Shown here: positions 1 through 8,969 of the stretch, piece by piece
How positions within the stretch are numbered: the first letter of the stretch is position 1
Layout of the letters: each line of letters begins with the position of its first letter
Source: Petunia secreta
Lineage: Eukaryota; Streptophyta; Magnoliopsida; Solanales; Solanaceae
Length of the DNA stretch: 64,000 bases
Reading direction: 5' to 3'
Assembly: GCA_029990175.1 (NCBI GenBank)
Contig: JARKIP010000033.1
Coordinates: 3,286,001-3,350,000, forward strand
Translations under genes and position numbers: made by a program
The notes under the pieces: model-generated
The model's input: only the letters and a program-made list of their open reading frames with translations
Database searches by the model: none
Told to the model about the DNA's origin: nothing

Positions 1-359
1 AGACTCTATTCCTGAAGTTTAAGTTTTTTCGATTCAGAACTTCAACATACAAAGATTCTATGTTGTAATCAACGTCAGTTCGTGGGACTGAAATTGAGAC
101 CAACTCATTCCAAAAAAAAAAAAACAAACAAACAAAAAACAAAACAAACTTCAAACAGAAATTGAAATTAATCTTAATATAGTGTAACTTCACTCCTTTG
201 GACTGATTTTGATTTAAGTGAGTGCACATTGCGAGTTACGTATAAAGTAGATGCCCTTAAATGATAATACAAAAATTGGTTATCTGCACATTGCGCCCTA
301 AATGCTTAATATGCTGGGCTAAAATATCAGTTACATCTGCATGGTCGCCCAATAATATC
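1..359. other. AT-rich intergenic stretch, nothing recognised
   Basis: I see no credible reading frame or RNA gene here. There is a long A-rich run near 110-150. The last nine bases (351-359) are the left target duplication of the miniature element that follows. Confidence 0.5.
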
Positions 360-849
360 GTAAAAATTTCGCCCAGCAGCCACTTTTAACACTGGTATTT
401 AGTTTGAGGCCACTATTTTTATTGGTCTTACACTAGAGGCCATTTTTGGGCCTTTACTAAATAAATATTGACTTAAGTTCTGATAATTGACTGAACTTCA
501 GTCCATACGGCCCCTGGACTGAAGTTCCATCTCTAAGGACTGAACTTCAGTCCATATGGCCATGGACTGAACTTCAGTCCATGGTATGGCCATGGACTGA
601 AGTTCCATCTTTAAGGATTGAACTTCAGTCCATATGGCCCTGGACTAAAGTTCTATCTTAAGGACTGGACTGAACTTCAGTCCATATGGCCCTGGATTGA
701 AGTTCAATCTTTAAGGACTGAACTTCAATCCGGCCTCTGGACTGAAGTTCTATTTCTTTAAGCAAAAGTGCCTACAAACTAAATATTTTGGTATTAGTGG
801 CCTGTGCCCAAAGACCAATGACAAAAGTGGCCTTTCGTGCACTTTCCCC
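360..849. mobile_element. Mutator-like miniature transposon, copy 1
   Basis: A 490 bp non-coding element flanked by AATAATATC (351-359) and GATAATATC (850-858), a 9 bp duplication with one mismatch. A second copy at 16412-16822 has the same ends (GTAAAATTTCGCCC... and ...CTTTCGTGNACTTNCCC) and a perfect 9 bp duplication. Nine-base duplications are typical of Mutator-like elements. The ends are only loosely inverted (GTAA...TTC). The interior (about 490-755) is a series of roughly 60 bp units built on the palindrome GGACTGAACTTCAGTCC, whose 8 bp arms flank one central base. No transposase is encoded, so movement would need an enzyme from elsewhere. Superfamily assignment is inference from the duplication length. 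Confidence 0.6.
490..755. repeat. Tandem palindromic units inside the miniature element
   Basis: Degenerate units of about 60 bp alternate the halves GAACTTCAGTCC and GGACTGAAGTTC, joined by ATATGGCCCT or ATCTTTAAGG linkers. The two halves are reverse complements, so the array can fold into many small hairpins. The sister copy at 16412-16822 has fewer units, so unit number varies between copies. Confidence 0.75.
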
Positions 850-858
850 GATAATATC

Positions 859-3254
859 TCTAAAATTCCAAATGGCGTTTTACACTTATATACTATCCTA
901 CATTCTCTATTACAAAAAATAGCTAACATTATTGATATTATAAGACATATCAATATTTTATATGCAAATTGTTAGGAACAACTAAAAAAGAAAAAAAAAA
1001 TCCAGCCTTCATCTACAATCCATCCCCCTTGCCACCTACCGCCCTCTATGTCATCGCTAGTCTGCCATCGTCGCCATCATCGGGCTGTAAAAACAGTCAA
1101 AAACATTGCATATATAGTGTAGTAAAAAAAATTGTTAAAATAATATAGATGCAAACATAAACAGTGTAAAGAAAAGTGCCGAAACATTGCAAAATTGAAT
1201 AAAACCAGTATAGAAATGCAAAAACAATGCGAAAGCAGTGCAAAAATAGTAAAGAAACAATGCAAAATAATTACAGATATAGTGCAGAAAGCATATAACC
1301 AGTGCAAACACAGTTATATACAGTGCAAAAATGGCGCAGATACAGTGAGATACAATAAAAGAAGAAGATGACAAAAATATCAGATCTGACCGAAAAGATA
1401 TGGATCTGACCGAGAAAAATCAAATCTGACCGAAAATTACTAGTTTTGGCGGTAAAACACCAAGTTTTAGTTGGAGTACACAATATTTGAACGAAAGACA
1501 CCAAATATGAATGAAAAACAATTAAATCTTAATCGAAAAACATAAAAAATAATTAATAAAAAACCATATTTGAACAAAACGCACCAAATACATGGTAGAT
1601 CTACGCATACGGCCTACTCGGAGGAGGGAGGAGGGGAAAGCGGGAGCTTGACAAAAACCACAAACAAATAAAATACAAACCTTTAGAATGTCGGAGATGG
1701 CAATGGCATCGGAGTGCGTCGTAGGAGGCGGCGGATCTGTTGTGGCAGTTGGAGAAGATGGTGGAAGCTGGAGCTCTGGCTATGGGGATGATTTTGGCGA
1801 GAGGAGTAGAGAGAAGGAGGAGCGAAAATGAGAGAAATGAGAGGAGGAGACTACCGTTTTTCTATATGTAGGATTTTTATATTTTTGTTATGTTTTGTAA
1901 TAAACTCTTTAATCTCTATATATTTCAATTATGACAAAATATCTTTATATTTAGTAAAAAGGTCTATAAATTGTACTTTTTCATAATTTTTTCAATCCGA
2001 AAGTTCTACCATATAAGACTTTGGCGTGGCGTTGTTTTTTCGTGAATAGCCTCATTTTAAAGTTTAGATGGGAGCATGAAAACTTCATACAAGGTTTTTT
2101 AGATCCATGTAACTTCGTTGTAAGGTTTTAATAGTGGCCTTAAATTTTGACAATTCGTCAAATCTTATAAAGAAATGAACTTCGGACTAAAATGTAAAAA
2201 CTTGAAAATCAAAGTTATTCTTGCACAAGTTTGAAAAACGAGAACGAAAACTTAACAACCTGCAATAAAGAAAGGGAACTTTTCACAAATATCACTCTAA
2301 ACAAAGAAAATTACTAATAAGGGCCATTTTTTTTACATGCATAGCACAGTTCCTAATTTACAAATTTAGGCGCTCCTTCAAAATAAAAACCACTAACTGT
2401 CAATTCTCCCTCTCTCCCCTGCTCGTGACCCATCGGCAGACACCCTACCCCCACCGACGAATCAATGGCAGGGGAGGGGGGAGGATTTGACAGATAGGGT
2501 TGATTTTTTCTATATCATTGTTTTTGGCAAGTTTATACACACAGATCTACTTTAAAAAAATAAATTATACATAAATATACATAGATAACGAAAATATACA
2601 CCAAAAAACCTTAAACTTTATATAAACATCCATAATATTGTAGAAATTTGAAAATTTATATAACTTTATTCATTTGTACATACACACTTCTACAGATTTA
2701 TACAAGTTTATACACGTTTATAGAAGTGTATAAATTTGTATAAGCTAACGGCGGGCTGCTATTTTACATAATTGCTGCCATCTCGAGTAAGAATCGTAAA
2801 TAGAGGTCATTTTTGATAAATTTTTGTGTGTTTCTTATCTCCTAATATAAAAAGGGAGATTTACAAAAACACACATACATCCTATTTTATTTACATGGCT
2901 CTACCCATTACATTTATACCCATAACTTATTTACACTCTACACCTATTAGCTAATTACCTTCTTATTTTGAGGCATAAAATAAGGAACTCAAGTTCCTCT
3001 CTCTCCTCATATCTTGTATTATTTTTTTTTTAATCTTTTTTTGGCATTCTTTTATTATTCTTTTCTCCTTCTCCGCTTTCACTATTCTTGTTTTTTTTTC
3101 CATTTTCTATTCTTTTTTCTTTCTATTTTCTTTCTTTTTTTCTTTCTCTTGTTTCTAGCACTATTCATGTCTCCCCAGTTTATATTTTTATTTATTTTCA
3201 TTCTCCGTAATCTTATTATACTCATTTTTTTAAATTTTTTTTCTTTCTCCAGAA
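859..3254. other. Intergenic stretch with low-order repeats, no gene recognised
   Basis: No convincing gene is seen. At 1081-1350 the motif CAGTGCAAA and its variants recur many times without a fixed period. At 1383-1434 there are three copies of ATCTGACCGA about 20 bp apart. About 1615-1850 is purine-rich and less AT-rich than its surroundings. About 2525-2760 is rich in TTATACA and TATACAC motifs. From 3010 the plus strand is almost pure pyrimidine (T/C). These could be remains of old elements, but I cannot name a family. Confidence 0.45.
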
Positions 3255-4044
3255 AGACATACTTTGTTCACAAACAATAAAACTGAAATATTTTATTTGC
3301 TCAATAGTATCTCACACTTTTATCCAAACATAAAACGGTATACAAAAAGAGTATATGATATACAAAAAGATATAATTCTTTAAAAATAATAAAAATTAAA
3401 ATATTTAAGTGCTCTGAAACATCATGCACTTCGATCCAAACATAACAAGGTATACTGAAAGAGTATACAGTATACCAAAAAGGTATACTTTGTTCAAAAC
3501 AACAAAAATTGAAATATTTATTCGTTAGGTAGCATTGTACACTTGGATCCAAACACAAAATGGTATACCAGAAGATGTATACAGTATACCAAAAGGGTAT
3601 ACTATGTTTAAAACAACAAAAACTGAAATATTTATTCGCTCGGTAGCATCGCACACTTGGATCCAAACACAAAAGGGTATACCAAAAGAGTATACAGTAT
3701 ACCAAAAGGGTATATTTTGTTTAAAATAATAAAAACTGAAATATTTATTCGCTCGGTAGCATCGCACACTTGGATTCAAATACAAAAGGGTATACCAGAA
3801 GATGTATACAGTATACCAAAAAGGGTATACTATGTTCAAAACAAAAAAAAAACTAAAATATTTATTCGCTCGGTAGCATCGTACACTCGTATCCAAACAC
3901 AAAAGGGTATACAAGAAGAGTATACAGTATACCAAAAGGGTATACTATGTTCAAAACAACAAAAACTGAAACATTTATTCGCTCGGTAGCATCGCACAGT
4001 TTGATCCACACACAAAAGGGTATACCAAAAGAGTATACAGTATA
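3255..4044. repeat. GTATAC-rich satellite array, left part
   Basis: About seven tandem units. The shared box TTCGCTCGGTAGCATCG falls near 3523 (variant), 3639, 3752, 3870 and 3982, giving unit lengths of about 113-118 bp. Each unit also has one to three GTATAC palindromes, the phrase CACTTGGATCCAAACACAAA and an A-rich stretch. The array stops at 4044 against an LTR retrotransposon and resumes at 14838, so it was one array before that insertion. The long frames it gives on both strands (60-136 aa) are products of the repeat and are not genes. Confidence 0.9.
4040..4044. repeat. Target site duplication GTATA of the outer element, left
   Basis: GTATA directly precedes the outer LTR start at 4045 and recurs at 14838-14842 directly after the outer 3' LTR. 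Confidence 0.9.
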
Positions 4045-4117
4045 TGATAAGGGTCAAATCGAGCTTAAAGTACTTACCATCAAGAGTCGGCATCGGAGGA
4101 TGCAAAGGATGGGAAGC
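4045..4117 (+). repeat. Outer element 5' LTR, first fragment
   Basis: This 73 bp matches the first 73 bp of the outer 3' LTR (from 14153; AAGGGTCAAATCGAGC shared). The rest of this LTR continues at 8970 after the nested insertion. Its last five bases, GAAGC, are the target site of the inner element. Confidence 0.9.
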
Positions 4118-4244
4118 TGATGCAATATAAAATGGGCTTAGACTCCAATCAACGAGTGCCAAGCTTGAAGGATACAAAGGACGGGAAGCCGAGGGCTTTA
4201 GGAGCGATCCGGAGAAGCAACAAGCGGACAAGCTCTTAGGCGCA

Positions 4245-4445
4245 CCTCCCAGGCATTCAGGCGGTCCGCCCAAACACCTAGGCGGTCCGCCCAAGGAGCT
4301 GCAAGACCAGGCGCTCCGCCCACATGCTGGGCGCCCCGCCTGCCCCACTTGAAAGCCAGGCGGTCTGCCTCCATTTGGGGCGCTCCGCCTCCCCCACTGG
4401 GTTGTCGAAGACGTGCCAAAGCTGAGGCGCTCTGCCCACCCACGC
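4245..4445. repeat. GC-rich palindrome array in U3
   Basis: About nine copies of a short core, GGCGGTCCGCC or GGCGCTCCGCC, spaced 15-35 bp apart in otherwise AT-rich DNA. The cores are near-perfect palindromes. The 3' LTR has one unit more (8275-8495), and related arrays lie in the outer LTRs (9006-9160 and 14265-14395). The position, about 110-310 bp upstream of the TATA box, suggests enhancer or protein-binding sites; that role is inference. Confidence 0.7.
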
Positions 4446-4554
4446 TGAAGACTTGATTTTTGGTTGTGAACTTCCTATTTTGCCCTTAAGTGGCTTGTAT
4501 GTTTTAACTAGGCCTAGGGGCTTTCTAGTCATTTCAATTTAGTCTTAGAAAGCT

Positions 4555-4564
4555 CTATAAATAG
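4555..4564 (+). promoter_or_regulatory. TATA box of the inner 5' LTR
   Basis: CTATAAATAG lies mid-LTR where U3 ends. Transcription would start roughly 30 bp downstream. The matching site in the 3' LTR reads CTAAAAATAG (8604-8613), so only the 5' copy keeps the canonical box. Confidence 0.65.
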
Positions 4565-4917
4565 AGCACTTAGCCATTTCATTTAAGAACTAACCTTGAA
4601 TGTAGAATGATGAATTTCTTGAGTGAATCTCAATGAAGAACCCGTGAGCGGGCATGATTTCACTTGATGGATTCCAAGTTGAACATCGTAACCTCTTTGA
4701 TCATTCTATTTGTGAGAGCCGAATGTCTCTTGAGGGTAGTTGCATAGTATAGGTGATCCTTGACTTCACCCGGGGTGTATCGAGACAAGTTCCTCTGTGC
4801 TACTTAGGTAAACGTTTCAAGCCTCGTCTTGCTTTTTATCTCGATATCGCCTATATTGTTTTAGCTTCCGCATTTCCATATCGTTATTAGCTTCCGCCTA
4901 TTTTCCATTGCATCAGT

Positions 4918-4929
4918 TGGTATCAGAGC
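4918..4929 (+). promoter_or_regulatory. Primer binding site (initiator tRNA-Met)
   Basis: TGGTATCAGAGC begins two bases after the 5' LTR. It is the complement of the plant initiator tRNA-Met 3' end that primes reverse transcription in many plant LTR elements. Confidence 0.9.
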
Positions 4930-6059
4930 ACGGCTAGGCTTCGTTCTTACGAATCCTCGGTCTTGTTCTTCTTGTTGTTATCATTGTGTTGTTTGTTCTT
5001 GAAATTGGAAGAAAAACAAAAAAATCCAAAAACTTGAAAATCACAAAAAAATTGCTAGAAATCGTTCGTTGTTGCGATTTTGTTGGTTTTAATTATCGGG
5101 GATTGTTTGTCTACGTATTCTTGACAATTGGGTACCAACAAAACCTATTTTGGAGTTGTGAATCCAAATCTTAAAAATCCAATCTCAAAGTTGAAGAATT
5201 CACAAAATTTGCTAGAACTTGTTTGTTGTTATGATTTCTTGGATATTTGGTATCGGGGATTGTTCTATATAGTTAACCCGTCATTTTGATATCCCCATAA
5301 CATCATTTGGAGTTGCGGAATGAAAATCGAAGTTTTCGAATCTTGAAAATTTTGAACTCTCTTGAAGAACTTGCTCCAATTCTTGAAACAAACTTGTTTT
5401 TGGTTGTTTGTTGGATTAATCCATTGGAGTTTGTTGGTTATAGCATATAATAACCTTGGGTACCAAGGGATTTGAGAATCGGGTTGAAAACGTTGAGGAT
5501 TTGGGTGAAAAAGTCAAAAAAACCCGTTTTCGGAGGTGCAGGGAGCAGGCCCCAGGCGGACCGCCCATGCCCTAGGCGGGCCGCCCACAACCCTTACTGG
5601 TCGGCCCCCAGGCGGACCGCCCAGGCCACTGGCTGGTTGGTTTTGCCTCGTTTCATGGTTTTTCGTGTTTGGTTGGTTTCCGTTGCTTCCGGCTAGTACT
5701 TTGAGAGTAACACTCCTACTCAATTAGTACTAGTTCATTGAGCGTTTAGGATCTTCGTGCCTAGAGGAGAGTAGACCTCAAAGAAGACTCGTAGTTTGTT
5801 TTTTATTCAAGTGCTCACTTATAAAGCCGTTCGCCCATCGAGTCCCATCAATTCCACTCACCCCGAAGAGTATTTGGTTCTTGTGACTTGAGTGGTTATT
5901 GAGGTGGTTGTTCAACTACAAGGAAGCCTTTGAGATCAAGCTTGAGTGATCCTACAACCCACTAAATCGAGTGTACCCGAGTGACATTCCAAAGGTGAGG
6001 GAGCGAGTGAGGGGTTTTACTCTAACCTCTTTTCTCTTGTCTTCAATCTTTGTAGGTAC
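4930..6059 (+). other. Untranslated leader of the inner element
   Basis: A leader of 1.1 kb with no convincing coding content. Part of it (5551-5625) repeats the GC-rich palindrome cores found in U3 (GGCGGACCGCC type). Its last bases are a pyrimidine-rich run ending TTTGTAG at 6055, five bases before the ATG. This looks like a splice acceptor, so a leader intron is possible. The outer element has a leader of the same layout at 9617-10800. Confidence 0.55.
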
Positions 6060-8051
6060 ATGGCCGGAGACGTATACAATACCGTTGAGGTCCCGGTAAG
6101 CACTTTGGCCTACCTCTTGGCCGAGGTGAGATCTATAAGTTCGAGGTTTGATCGCCTCAAAGAGGAATGGACCCCGAGTGTCCAAAAATATGCCTGGGAA
6201 GGCATTAGTGAAGAAAAGTTGGGCATTCCCCAACCGTTGGGCACTCCCCAACAAGTGGGCGTTCCCCACGACTTGGGCAATCCCCAAGTAGAAGTAACTA
6301 CTCACTCTAGGAGTAATTTTACTACTCCTATGAGCCAACCAATGGCAAATGAGGGAGTTGGGGAAGGAAAGCGAGGTGACGACATTTTTGGACCTCATCC
6401 CCATACACTTGCACATGAGAGCGAATTGAAAGAAAGAAGAGGAGAGGAAAAAAAAATTGAGAGTGAGGGCACCCTTTGTCCTAACCATACGATATCTTCT
6501 TCTTCTTGCTATAACTTTTGTGTAGGTACTCTTGGAGGCGAGCTATGGGAGCCTCAACCGTTTGCCTTGGAAGAAAGACAAGAGGATGGAGAGCATCATT
6601 GTGAACTTCGTGATGGAGGAATTGAATGCAACACTACAAGCTATGTGAGTGCTCACGGGAGCGACTCAAATGTAAGTGTTACCTTCCCTTCTCATGAACA
6701 TGTTGATCCCTTGTTTAGTGGAGACTCAATGCTAGTTGTTGCTTGTAATGCCTATATTGACCTTGCAACTAGTGAAGAGTCTAATGGTCAACTTGTGTTT
6801 GCATGTGAACCGCTAGTAGAGAGGAATGAAAAGCCACATCATGATGTGAGCCCGGTATTCAAAGAAACCCTCTCTAGTGAAAATGTGTTAGTTGACCTTG
6901 CTTGTAACCCTTGTTATGACACCCCACCCATATTTGATAAAGGGGAAGATGAGTTATGTGACTCTACCCTTGTTGACATAATTGATTGTGGTGGATTTGT
7001 GTGTTGTAGTAAGGATGATAGTGACCTTGAGGAGTCTAAATTGCATGAATTGGACAAGGTTGTCTATGATGACTCCTCAAGCGAGAGCGCAGAGCCTAGT
7101 CTTGATACGATTCCCTTGTTGGACTATGAAATTGAGGTGCATGCTTTTATATTCCCATTGCGTAGGGGCCTCTTTAATTGTGAAGGAGATTTGTATCGGA
7201 CTAGAGTTGAGAATGAGCTAGAACCTCCGTGGTGTGAGGGATTTGATCCCATAGACAACTCTTTGTTTGAAACTTCGAGTGAGGTAGATAATTCTTCTAG
7301 TGACCCTACTCTTGTTGGTTTGGGTTATGATGATGAAGAGGCCATTATTAATGCCTTCCTTGAGAGTTTACCTTGTGAGGGGGGTTGTCTTGAGGATGAA
7401 ATTAGGGATGAGGAGGTATCTCTTAGTGTGAGTATGAGAGCTCTTAAGAAGGGGAGTGGGGTAATTGATTCTAATTGTGAATTGACTTACTTTGTCTATC
7501 CCATCCCACATATTAACCACACTTTGAGAATTGAGCGTGCCAAAACCATTTTGCCGCATTGTGAAAATATTGCATTGAAGGTTTGGTATGTTGATCATGA
7601 GCTTAGGGGTCATAGGAACTTTGATTGCTTAATCTTGAATGTTCTATGTCCTATTGGTCTCTTTGCTTGTTATGTTTGTGAGTGCTTGTCACTATGGAGC
7701 CAAGAACTTGTTGTTTCCTTTGGAGACATAAGCTTTTTCAGTAGTATTGACACTTGGCTCTATCACAAGAGTGAATTTTCCACATCACTTGCTTTCACTC
7801 TTGTTGGACCTGCCTACTGGCGTAGTGGAAAGTCTTGGTGCACTAATCTTGAACTTAGGGATCGTAGGGATATTGATAGTTTGATCTTGCATATGCCTTG
7901 CCCTATTAATCTCTTTATTTATTCTTGTGTTGGGTGCACTTCTTTGTTGGACCAAGTAGTTGCTAGTTCCTTTGGGAACATGAGCTTCTTCATGGCTATT
8001 GATACTTGGTTATACCATAAGAGTGTGTTTTCCCACACTTTTGTGCACTAA
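6060..8051 (+). CDS. Intact 663-aa protein of unknown function in a non-autonomous LTR element
   Basis: I do not recognise this protein. The ATG at 6060 follows a pyrimidine-rich, acceptor-like run. Residues 54-77 are four 6-residue repeats (LGIPQP, LGTPQQ, VGVPHD, LGNPQV), encoded by 18 bp units. The middle is acidic and holds CYDTPPIFDKGEDEL and PLVERNEKPHHDVS, both nearly identical in the outer element's copy. The C-terminus has two homologous modules, about residues 513-573 and 597-657, each ending FG(D/N)..F....DTWLYHKS. No Asp-protease, YxDD, integrase or zinc-knuckle motif is visible. The frame occupies the gag-pol position. That it is open in the younger insert and related in the older one suggests it was maintained. 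It could be a strongly diverged gag, a captured host sequence or a new structural protein. Confidence 0.7.
   Translation: MAGDVYNTVEVPVSTLAYLLAEVRSISSRFDRLKEEWTPSVQKYAWEGISEEKLGIPQPLGTPQQVGVPHDLGNPQVEVTTHSRSNFTTPMSQPMANEGVGEGKRGDDIFGPHPHTLAHESELKERRGEEKKIESEGTLCPNHTISSSSCYNFCVGTLGGELWEPQPFALEERQEDGEHHCELRDGGIECNTTSYVSAHGSDSNVSVTFPSHEHVDPLFSGDSMLVVACNAYIDLATSEESNGQLVFACEPLVERNEKPHHDVSPVFKETLSSENVLVDLACNPCYDTPPIFDKGEDELCDSTLVDIIDCGGFVCCSKDDSDLEESKLHELDKVVYDDSSSESAEPSLDTIPLLDYEIEVHAFIFPLRRGLFNCEGDLYRTRVENELEPPWCEGFDPIDNSLFETSSEVDNSSSDPTLVGLGYDDEEAIINAFLESLPCEGGCLEDEIRDEEVSLSVSMRALKKGSGVIDSNCELTYFVYPIPHINHTLRIERAKTILPHCENIALKVWYVDHELRGHRNFDCLILNVLCPIGLFACYVCECLSLWSQELVVSFGDISFFSSIDTWLYHKSEFSTSLAFTLVGPAYWRSGKSWCTNLELRDRRDIDSLILHMPCPINLFIYSCVGCTSLLDQVVASSFGNMSFFMAIDTWLYHKSVFSHTFVH
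6211..6285 (+). repeat. Four 18 bp tandem units in the unknown coding frame
   Basis: Units run TTGGGCATTCCCCAAC, TTGGGCACTCCCCAAC and so on, each with inverted arms TTGGG/CCCAA. They keep frame and encode the G-x-P-(Q/H) hexapeptides of the protein. Confidence 0.8.
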
Positions 8052-8117
8052 CCTACTCTTGTAGTAGGAACCTTTTGTTTTGCTTGTCTTTGGATGTAGG
8101 CGTTGATGGTGTGATTT

Positions 8118-8147
8118 CGAGGACGAAATCCTTTTAGAAGTGGAGGA
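8118..8147 (+). promoter_or_regulatory. Polypurine tract and upstream pol-tail relic
   Basis: AGAAGTGGAGGA ends directly before the 3' LTR and would prime plus-strand synthesis. Just upstream, TTTCGAGGACGAAATCC can be read as SRTKS, resembling the SRTNPFQEGEDD-type tails of plant Ty3/gypsy polyproteins. The outer element has the same arrangement. Confidence 0.65.
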
Positions 8148-8964
8148 TGATGCAATATAAAATGGGCTTAGACTCCAATCAACGAGTGCCAAGCTTGAAG
8201 GATGCAAAGGACGGGAAGCCGAGGGCTTTAGGAGCGATCCGGAGAAGCAACAAGCGGACAAGCTCTTAGGCGCACCTCCCAGGCATTCAGGCGGTCCGCT
8301 CAAACACCTAGGCGGTCCGCCCAAGGAGCTGCAAGACCAGGCGCTCCGCCCACCAGCTGGGCGCCCCGCCTGCCTCACTTGAAAGCCAGGCGGTCCGCCT
8401 CCATTTGGGGCGCTCCGCCTCCCCCACTGGGCTGCCCAAGACGTGCCAAAGCTGAGGCGCTCCGCCCCCTTTTGGGCGCTCCGCCCACCCACGCTGAAGA
8501 CTTGATTTTTGGTTGTGAACTTCCTATTTTGCCCTTAAGTGGCTTGTATGTTTTAACTAGGCCTAGGGGCTTTCTAGTCATTTCAATTTAGTCTTAGAAA
8601 GCTCTAAAAATAGAGCACTTAGCCATTTCATTTAAGAACCAACCTTGAATGTAGAATGATGAATTTCTTGAGTGAATCTCAATGAAGAACCCGTGAGCGG
8701 ACATGATTTCACTTGGTGGATTCCAAGTTGAACATCGTATCCTCTTTGATCATTCTATTTGCGATAGCCGAGTGTCTCTTGAGGGTAGTTGCATAGTATA
8801 GGTGATCCTTGACTTCACCCGGGGAGTATCGAGACAAGTTCCTCGGTGCTACTTAGGTAAACGTTTCAAGCCTCGTCTTGCTTTTTATCTCGATATCGCC
8901 TATCTTGTTTTAGCTTCCGCATTTCCATATCGTTATTAGCTTCCGCCTATTTTCCATTGCATCA
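8148..8964 (+). repeat. Inner element 3' LTR
   Basis: Direct repeat of 4118-4915. It differs by about 20 substitutions, one extra GC-rich unit of about 19 bp near 8460-8485, and a damaged TATA box. It ends ATTGCATCA and is followed by the duplication GAAGC. Confidence 0.93.
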
Positions 8965-8969
8965 GAAGC

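Larger units (their letters stand above)
4118..4915 (+). repeat. Inner element 5' LTR
   Basis: Direct repeat of 8148-8964. Order: U3 with a GC-rich palindrome array (4245-4445), TATA box at 4555-4564, then R/U5 ending TTTTCCATTGCATCA at 4915. The duplicated phrase GCTTCCGC near the end is also in the outer LTR. Confidence 0.93.
4118..8964 (+). mobile_element. Inner non-autonomous LTR retrotransposon carrying an intact 663-codon frame
   Basis: The element is 4,847 bp, with ends TGATGCAAT and ATTGCATCA that are perfect inverted complements. It is bordered by the duplication GAAGC (4113-4117 and 8965-8969). LTRs are 798 and 817 bp; the difference is one extra GC-rich unit of about 19 bp in the 3' copy. 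I counted by eye roughly 20 substitutions between LTRs, so it is fairly young. It contains one long frame (6060-8051) and no recognisable gag, protease, reverse transcriptase or integrase. It sits in the LTR of a close relative and is the more recent of the two insertions. Confidence 0.92.

Noticed and set aside
3014..3280. 88-aa hydrophobic plus-strand frame
   Set aside because: A pyrimidine-rich tract always translates as Phe/Leu/Ser-rich; no other gene signal is present.
3301..3989. Several 60-136 aa frames on both strands in the satellite array (also 14911-15553)
   Set aside because: They repeat with the satellite unit and occur in several frames at once; a unit length that often preserves frame explains them.
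3836..4348. Pro/Gly-rich minus-strand frames across the GC-rich LTR arrays (also 4198-4532, 8010-8581, 8910-9140)
   Set aside because: They are translations of the palindromic GC cores on the opposite strand within LTRs, and lack any domain.
7368..7613. 81-aa minus-strand frame opposite the 663-aa protein
   Set aside because: Shadow of the plus-strand gene; the homologous outer copy does not keep it.
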